Assembly (NCBI GenBank): GCA_001189275.1
Contig: CP012158.1
Location: 1,054,001-1,118,000 of the forward strand
Direction of reading: 5' to 3'
DNA length: 64,000 nucleotides
DNA from: Pyrobaculum sp. WP30
GTDB lineage: Archaea > Thermoproteota > Thermoprotei > Thermoproteales > Thermoproteaceae
This document shows positions 59,363-64,000 of this stretch, piece by piece. Every line of letters starts with the position of its first letter. Position 1 is the stretch's first letter. The notes below the pieces were generated by a model that was given only the letters and a program-made list of their open reading frames with translations, was not told the origin of the DNA and did not search any database. The position numbers and the translations under genes are program-made.

Positions 59363-60499
59363 ATGCTACTTGTTTTTTTGGCCGTAGTGCTATTCATCAT
59401 AGGCGCCACCCTGTCTCGTAGAGTTGACGTCTCTATTTCACTCGCCGCAGGTGCCGTCGCCTACGGCGTAGCCGCCTTTGGGCCCGGGGTCTTGGCCGCC
59501 ACAGCCGCCGCCTTCAATATGTCTATGGCCTACGTCTTGACGTCGCTTATCTTCGCCATGGCTCTCGGCTTTTTGCTAAGGGAACAAAAGACCCGCATCG
59601 CCAGCGGCCTCTCGGCTCTGGGGGCCAGGGCGGCTGCCTTCGCCATACCCGCCGCCATAGGCCTACTCCCCATGCCCGGCGGGGCTTACGTCAGCGCGGT
59701 GGTCGTAGACCCTCTATATGACAAGATGGGGCTTAAAAGCCACCAGAAGACCTTCCTCAACTACTGGATGCGGCACATATGGATCCCGGTCTGGCCCCTC
59801 TTTCAGGGCGTCTTGATTACGGCGGCTGTCCTCGGCGTCTCGGTGTGGCAGGTGGTGGAGTGGGCGTGGCCGGGCGCCCTCTTCGCCGCGGCGGCGGGAG
59901 TCGCGGTGGCCGCCTCGCTCGTCAAGCCAGTCCCCGTGGCTGGGGATCCACGTGACTTAACGGCCCTCTGGCCTCTCGCGGCTGTGGCCGCGCTCTCCTT
60001 TCTAGTGCCTCTCCCCCTGGCGGTGGGGGCTGTTTATCTGGCCTACGTCGTGGTTAATAATGTGGGTAGAGATCAGCTCGCCGCCTCGTTGAAGTACGCC
60101 CTTAACCCGCGGATACTTGCGATAATTGTGTTTTCTCTAGTCTTCGCCCAGTACATAAAGGAAAGCGGACTAGGCGCCCAGCTGGCCCAGGCCCTGGGCC
60201 CCTACTCCGGCCTCGCCGTCTTCTTGATACCCTTCGCCGTGGGTTTAGCCACCGGCGTGGAGTTCACCTTCGCCGGCCTCGCCTTTCCGCCCATATCGTC
60301 TCTTATCCACGGACCTGCCTTGGCCTTGGCCTTCGCGGGGGGTTTTCTCGGCGTGATGCTCAGCCCTGCTCATTCTTGTTTCGTCTTAACCCGAGAGTAC
60401 TACCAAGCAGACGTCGGCATGGTATACCGCCTCTTGGCCAAGGCCACCGCCGCTGTCGTGGCACTGTCGGCGGCATACTACGTATTGATCTTTTATTGA
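59363..60499 (+). CDS. DUF401 family permease
   Basis: 378 aa, about ten helices. Starts with a hydrophobic LLVFLAVVLFIIGATLSRRV, then AIGLLPMPGGAYVSAVVVDPL (the conserved P-M-P-G-G loop), MRHIWIPVWPLFQGVLI, and near the end VEFTFAGLAFPPISSL and SPAHSCFVLTREYYQ. These are characteristic of the archaeal DUF401 group, related to gluconate-type and CitMHS-type permeases. Substrate unknown. The gene starts 6 nt after rps30e and probably shares its promoter. Confidence 0.85.
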   Translation: MLLVFLAVVLFIIGATLSRRVDVSISLAAGAVAYGVAAFGPGVLAATAAAFNMSMAYVLTSLIFAMALGFLLREQKTRIASGLSALGARAAAFAIPAAIGLLPMPGGAYVSAVVVDPLYDKMGLKSHQKTFLNYWMRHIWIPVWPLFQGVLITAAVLGVSVWQVVEWAWPGALFAAAAGVAVAASLVKPVPVAGDPRDLTALWPLAAVAALSFLVPLPLAVGAVYLAYVVVNNVGRDQLAASLKYALNPRILAIIVFSLVFAQYIKESGLGAQLAQALGPYSGLAVFLIPFAVGLATGVEFTFAGLAFPPISSLIHGPALALAFAGGFLGVMLSPAHSCFVLTREYYQADVGMVYRLLAKATAAVVALSAAYYVLIFY

Positions 60500-60515
60500 C
60501 GACGCCTCTTTCATC

Positions 60516-61073
60516 GTGCTTGTGGTTGTCGTCGGACCCATGTTTGCGGGCAAGACCACAGAGTTGATCCGCCGGGTGGAGCGGCAGGTCATAGCAGGGC
60601 GGCGGGCCATCGTCTTTAAGCCTTCTCTAGACGCGAGGTACGACGCCTCTAAGGTAGCCGCCCACAACGGCCTCAAGTTCGACGCCTATGTGGTGCCGCC
60701 TGACGAGACCGGCGTCGAGGCTATATACAAACTGGGGTTTGAGTACGATGTGGTCGCCGTGGACGAGATCCAGTTCTTCCCCCCAAGCCTTGCGGAGGTT
60801 CTTGACGCGTTGGCAAGCCACAGAGTGGTAATTGCCGCAGGTCTAAACCTCGACTTCCGCGGCGAGCCTTTTGAAACCACCATGCGCGCGATGGCGTATG
60901 CAGACAAGGTGGTGTCTCTAACCGCCGTCTGTAAAACATGTGGAAGACCGGCCACCCGGACGCAACGCCTCATAGACGGCAGACCCGCCCCTAGAGACAG
61001 CCCCCGCATCTTAATAGGCGGGGGGGAGACCTACGAAGCTCGGTGTAGGAGACACCACCTCGTCCCTAAATAG
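60516..61073 (+). CDS. tdk: Thymidine kinase
   Basis: 185 aa from a GTG at 60516, 24 nt after a TATA-like cttttatt at the end of the previous gene. Type II thymidine kinase: P-loop GPMFAGKTTELIRR at residues 7-20, FKPSLDARYD, VVAVDEIQFF (catalytic Glu near 83), AAGLNLDFRGEPF, and the zinc site CKTCGRPATRTQR with a second half near YEARCRRHH. It phosphorylates thymidine in the salvage pathway. Length is typical. Confidence 0.93.
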   Translation: MLVVVVGPMFAGKTTELIRRVERQVIAGRRAIVFKPSLDARYDASKVAAHNGLKFDAYVVPPDETGVEAIYKLGFEYDVVAVDEIQFFPPSLAEVLDALASHRVVIAAGLNLDFRGEPFETTMRAMAYADKVVSLTAVCKTCGRPATRTQRLIDGRPAPRDSPRILIGGGETYEARCRRHHLVPK

Positions 61074-61130
61074 GTTATATTCACCGAATTTTTGAATGAA
61101 TATTTTTAAAGGTAAAAAGTTTCTGTGCCT

Positions 61131-61454
61131 ATGGCGGAACTCGCCAACTACCAAAAAGTAGTTATTGACCAAGACACTTGTATCAGTTGCGGCGCCTGCG
61201 TCGCCGCCTGTCCCTACCAGGCCCTTGAGCTCGACGAAAACGGCAAATCCAGACTCATTTGGGAGATGTGCAGAGACGACTTCTCCTGCGTCGCCGTGTG
61301 TCCCGTCAAGTGTATCTACAAGACAAGCGAGGCCCCGGCGGAGTTCAAGGCCAAGACGGGCTGGTATAAGTTCGGCAAGGCCCTCTCTCCCGAGGAACAG
61401 AAGGCATACGAAGAGTGGAAGTCGAAATACGGCGTCACAGCCCCACCCGTCTAG
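61131..61454 (+). CDS. Ferredoxin
   Basis: 107 aa from ATG 61131, 24 nt after a TATA box (tttttaaag). A GTG 6 nt upstream is less likely. The first cluster motif is C-x2-C-x2-C-x3-C-P (CISCGACVAACP, residues 17-28). A second, irregular set follows (Cys47, Cys53, Cys57-Pro and Cys61). This suggests one normal [4Fe-4S] site and a second modified or [3Fe-4S] site. The C-terminal 40 residues are charged and may aid stability. An electron carrier in the cytoplasm. Confidence 0.9.
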   Translation: MAELANYQKVVIDQDTCISCGACVAACPYQALELDENGKSRLIWEMCRDDFSCVAVCPVKCIYKTSEAPAEFKAKTGWYKFGKALSPEEQKAYEEWKSKYGVTAPPV

Positions 61455-61491
61455 GCGAGAAACATATTTCTCTCTATACTCAATCTTTTTT

Positions 61492-62586
61492 GTGGGGATC
61501 TGCCGGCTCTGCGGCATGTCGAGGATATTGACATCAGACGCAATAGGGGTCTGCGTGGACTGCCTCAGGTATAGGCCAAGACAAGCTCTTGAAATAGCGG
61601 CAAAGGCGCACAGAACCAGCCGAGCCAAGTTTAGGCTCCCCCCGGCGCCGCCCGCCGGCGGCGTTCCCTGTGGAGTCTGCGGCCGTGGATGCGCAATCCC
61701 AGAAGGCGCGGCGGGCTACTGCGGTCTTGTGAAAAACTTAGGTGGGAGGTTGACTAGGCCGGGCGGAGACGTCAAGATGGGGGTCTTGACGTATTATTAC
61801 GACCCCATACCCACCAACTGCGTCGCGGATTGGGTCTGTCCAGCTACCACGGGGAGGGGCTACCCGAAATACGCCAAGACCCCGCTCGGCGAGAAGGGCT
61901 ACTACAACTTGGCCGTCTTCTACGGCGCCTGTAGCCTAGACTGTCTCTACTGCCAAAACTGGCAGTATCGAAAATACCCCGCAAACCCCCAGCTGGTGTC
62001 GGTGGAGGAGCTCGAGAAGGCCATGACCCGTAGAGTTACATGCGTCTGTTTCTTCGGAGGCGACCCGGCCCCCCAGACGGTGCACGCCCTGTTGGTGGCC
62101 CGGAGAGCCGCCGAGAAGGGCGTAAGGGTCTGCTGGGAGACCAGCGGCCAGCTAGCGCCGCATCTCCTGGATAAGGTGGTGGAGGTCTCTCTTAAGACGG
62201 GGGGTATAGTCAAGTTTGACCTTAAGGCCTTTACGCCGAGTGTCTACAAGGCGCTTACAGACGGCGAGGTGGACGTCGCCCTAAGGAATTTTAAAGTAGC
62301 CGCCCGCCGCTTCCGAGAGAGGCCGGAGGTGCCGCTGGTGGTCGCCTCTATACTGCTTGTGCCGGGCTACGTCGACGAGGTGGAGGTAGACCTCTTAACC
62401 AAGTTCGTAGCACAAATAAACCCGGAGATACCGACGCGTTTCTTAGCCTTCCACCCGGATTACATGCTCCGCGACTTGCCGCCTACGTCTAGGAGGCACG
62501 CGGAGGCGGCGGTTAAAATCGCTAGGGAGAACGGCCTCGCGGAGGTGTCCCTGGGGAATGAGTGGCTCCTGGGCGACTACTACTGA
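61492..62586 (+). CDS. AmmeMemoRadiSam-type radical SAM enzyme with zinc-ribbon N-terminus
   Basis: 364 aa from the GTG at 61492, 25 nt after catattt. The open frame upstream to 61165 is a shadow of the ferredoxin gene. Residues 3-25 form a Cys4 zinc ribbon (CRLCG and CVDC), and CGVCGRGCAIPEGAAGYCG follows at about 60-78. The radical SAM triad is C-x3-C-x2-C in GACSLDCLYCQNW near 145. Then FFGGDPAPQ, CWETSGQL and FDLKAFTPSVYKAL. It resembles activating-enzyme-like (PflA-related) members. Neighbouring memo or amm genes are not seen. Substrate unknown. Confidence 0.87.
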   Translation: MGICRLCGMSRILTSDAIGVCVDCLRYRPRQALEIAAKAHRTSRAKFRLPPAPPAGGVPCGVCGRGCAIPEGAAGYCGLVKNLGGRLTRPGGDVKMGVLTYYYDPIPTNCVADWVCPATTGRGYPKYAKTPLGEKGYYNLAVFYGACSLDCLYCQNWQYRKYPANPQLVSVEELEKAMTRRVTCVCFFGGDPAPQTVHALLVARRAAEKGVRVCWETSGQLAPHLLDKVVEVSLKTGGIVKFDLKAFTPSVYKALTDGEVDVALRNFKVAARRFRERPEVPLVVASILLVPGYVDEVEVDLLTKFVAQINPEIPTRFLAFHPDYMLRDLPPTSRRHAEAAVKIARENGLAEVSLGNEWLLGDYY

Positions 62587-63710
62587 CGGCAATAGGGCTT
62601 AACGTGTTTAAAGACGTCTTCCAGCCGGGGCCTCCCCTTAAACACCACCACGTTGGGGAGCAACTGCCTCCAGGTGGCCATGGCTAGCTCCTCATTGACA
62701 AGGACCAGGAGGGGCTTCCCCACCTTGGCGATCTTTTCGTATTTCCGCCTGAGGTAGTCGGGGGTCCAGAACCCCACGATTTCGATGTATAGATCGCCTA
62801 TTTTGAAGTCGGGGATGTAGACTCTGCCCCCGACGACGAGGACCTCGGGCTCTCGTTGCACAGGGCATACCCTGGAGACCTGCCGGTAGAACTCCTGCTC
62901 TACGGAGCTGTCAAACTCCTCGGCCTCCGTGGGGTTCTTCGGCATGTCTGGAGCGGTGGCGTTGCTTTCTCTGAAGGTGTAGATTTTCTCGTTTAGCTTC
63001 ACCGCCGCCTCTATGCTCCACCGCCCGGCCGCTGTTATGTAGGGCACGAGCTTGGCGAGGCGGACGCCGTAGCGCTCTATCTGTCTAAGCGCCGAGGCGG
63101 GGCCGTCGAAGTGGAACTCCAAGTCGCCGCTTCTCTCCTCTGCTATATACATCAGCCTCAGACCCTTGACCGCCCTCACGAGGCTCTTCACGACAACGGG
63201 GGCGTTGGGCAACGTGGCCTTGACGTAGAGCGACTTGAAGAGGAGGGTCTGGATGAGGGCCAAGTTGTAGCGCCGCACCAGCTCAGCGGGGTCGACCCCC
63301 GGCGGCTTCAACACGGCTCTGTTCTCCTCGTACGCCTTCATGAACAGCCTCTTCACCTCTGCGGCGCCCATGCGCAGCTTAGCCGCGGCGGCTTCGAAGA
63401 TCTTCTCCCGCTCCTCCGGCGTAAGTGGGAAGCCCGCGGCGGAGGACGCCTTGAACACCTCCAGCCTCACCCGCGCCACCAGGCGGCTGTCCACCTCCTC
63501 CACCTCCATCAGTTGCTCCACAAGCCTTGCGAGACCGCCCAGTAGCTTCCTGTCCCCTCTGAGCGCCTCCACGGCTTTTCTGAAGTCGCCTAGGGTTTTC
63601 GCTCCCCGGGCCGCCTCAAGCACCTCCGCCGCCGCGGACACGTCTGAAAGATAGGCCGGCTTGATCTCCTTGCCCCGCCTTGTGACTCGTAGGTAGTCTA
63701 GGGGTATCAC
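62580..63710 (-). CDS. bax1: DUF790 family nuclease (Bax1)
   Basis: 376 aa, overlapping the XPB gene start region (ATGA). Starts MIPLDYLRVTRRGKEIKPAY; an N-terminal helical part; then YNLALIQTLLFKSLYVKA. The C-terminal nuclease-like half has FDSSVEQEFYRQV, VYIPDFKIGDLYIEIVGFW (PD-(D/E)xK-like Asp and Glu) and YEKIAKVGKPLLVLVNEEL. Bax1 binds the archaeal XPB helicase and cuts at bubble or fork structures in nucleotide excision repair. It lies directly downstream of XPB, as is usual. Confidence 0.92.
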   Translation of the reverse strand: MIPLDYLRVTRRGKEIKPAYLSDVSAAAEVLEAARGAKTLGDFRKAVEALRGDRKLLGGLARLVEQLMEVEEVDSRLVARVRLEVFKASSAAGFPLTPEEREKIFEAAAAKLRMGAAEVKRLFMKAYEENRAVLKPPGVDPAELVRRYNLALIQTLLFKSLYVKATLPNAPVVVKSLVRAVKGLRLMYIAEERSGDLEFHFDGPASALRQIERYGVRLAKLVPYITAAGRWSIEAAVKLNEKIYTFRESNATAPDMPKNPTEAEEFDSSVEQEFYRQVSRVCPVQREPEVLVVGGRVYIPDFKIGDLYIEIVGFWTPDYLRRKYEKIAKVGKPLLVLVNEELAMATWRQLLPNVVVFKGRPRLEDVFKHVKPYCRQ

Positions 63711-64000
63711 GCCACGCCCTTCTTCCGTCTCTTGGCTGTGTTGACCTCCCTGGTGCTGGCGGTGATCACCTCATATATCTTCGCCTTGTGGGGTTTGAGC
63801 CTGAGGGCTCTGCCCATCCTCTGTATGAACTGCCTCGCGCTTGATGTACCGCCTAGTATCACCACCACGTCGACGTCGGGCACATCGACGCCTTCGTCGA
63901 GCACCTTCCCCGTGACAAGCGCCTTGAGCTCTCCTCTTCTGAAGGCGGCCATTATCTGCTCCCTCTCGTGTCCCGAGATGTCGTGCGTGACCAGGGGAAT
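63707..64000 (-). CDS. xpb: XPB-type DNA repair helicase, C-terminal part
   Basis: Only the last 97 codons are in the window; the gene continues past the right edge. Helicase domain 2 motifs are visible: VTGKVLDEGVDVPDVDVVV (motif V) and ARQFIQRMGRALR (motif VI with the arginine finger). IPLVTHDISGHEREQIMAAF is the preceding part, and a basic C-terminal tail ends KRRKKGVA. It is coupled to bax1 by a 4-nt overlap. SF2 helicase that opens DNA for repair. Confidence 0.92.
   Translation of the reverse strand: MPLVTHDISGHEREQIMAAFRRGELKALVTGKVLDEGVDVPDVDVVVILGGTSSARQFIQRMGRALRLKPHKAKIYEVITASTREVNTAKRRKKGVA

Noticed and set aside
1-64000. CRISPR arrays, tRNA and rRNA genes
   Set aside because: I looked for evenly spaced 24-30 nt repeats and for tRNA T-loop signatures and saw none that held up; a covariance search could still find an intron-containing or permuted tRNA.

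Overview
The window looks like a chromosome segment of a hyperthermophilic crenarchaeon of the Thermoproteales, most likely Pyrobaculum or a close relative. The basis is high GC, PaREP-type repeat protein families, an archaeal ribosomal protein eS30, an XPB helicase with a Bax1/DUF790 partner, many GTG starts, and very regular promoters. In most transcription units a TATA box is centred 23-26 nt upstream of the start codon, as expected for leaderless mRNAs. I used this spacing to correct many start codons. I saw no tRNA, rRNA or CRISPR array.

Layout. (1) 1-14.1 kb: a minus-strand glycosylation locus. It runs DPM-type GT2, truncated epimerase, GT-C protein, GT4, a 794-aa secreted protein rich in N-glycosylation sequons, GT4, and a very large two-module GT-C protein. 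A partial secreted protein and a decayed AT-rich stretch lie at the left edge. (2) 14.1-26.6 kb: an accessory region of Pyrobaculum-type repeat families: three ATPase genes, two PaREP1/8-like genes, a nuclease-like/PaREP2-like pair, a retropepsin-like gene and several pseudogenes (two decayed glycosyltransferases, a double-frameshifted gene, fragments of an ATPase and of neighbouring genes). (3) 26.6-32.9 kb: a MoxR/DUF58/DUF4129-type operon of seven overlapping minus-strand genes, with a DUF1616-like gene at each end. (4) 32.9-36.1 kb: flippase, NAD-dependent epimerase and polyprenyl-phosphate GT2, divergent from (3) through a shared promoter. (5) 36.3-43.4 kb: a second accessory stretch with PaREP1, two more ATPases (one with a nonsense codon), an ATPase_2/DUF234 protein, a third PaREP8-like gene and a membrane gene split at a run of eight G. 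(6) 43.7-64 kb: mostly housekeeping genes: radical SAM proteins, VKOR, aldo/keto reductase, phosphoesterase, LysJ/ArgD, trpF and trpB-D-E-G-A, an ArsB/NhaD transporter, a TauE/DUF1634/TrmO/TauE operon, eS30, a DUF401 permease, thymidine kinase, ferredoxin, DUF790 and XPB.

How parts work together. Regions (1) and (4) supply sugar donors, lipid-linked assembly, flipping and transfer for glycans that could decorate the secreted protein. The accessory regions show gene duplication followed by decay, including exact copies of intergenic DNA. The most unusual regulatory signal is in the trp cluster. trpB and trpD each have a TATA box placed so that a leaderless transcript would begin with a tiny ORF, Met-(Ser/Ala)-Ser-Gly-Trp, overlapping the GTG start at the same 11-nt offset.
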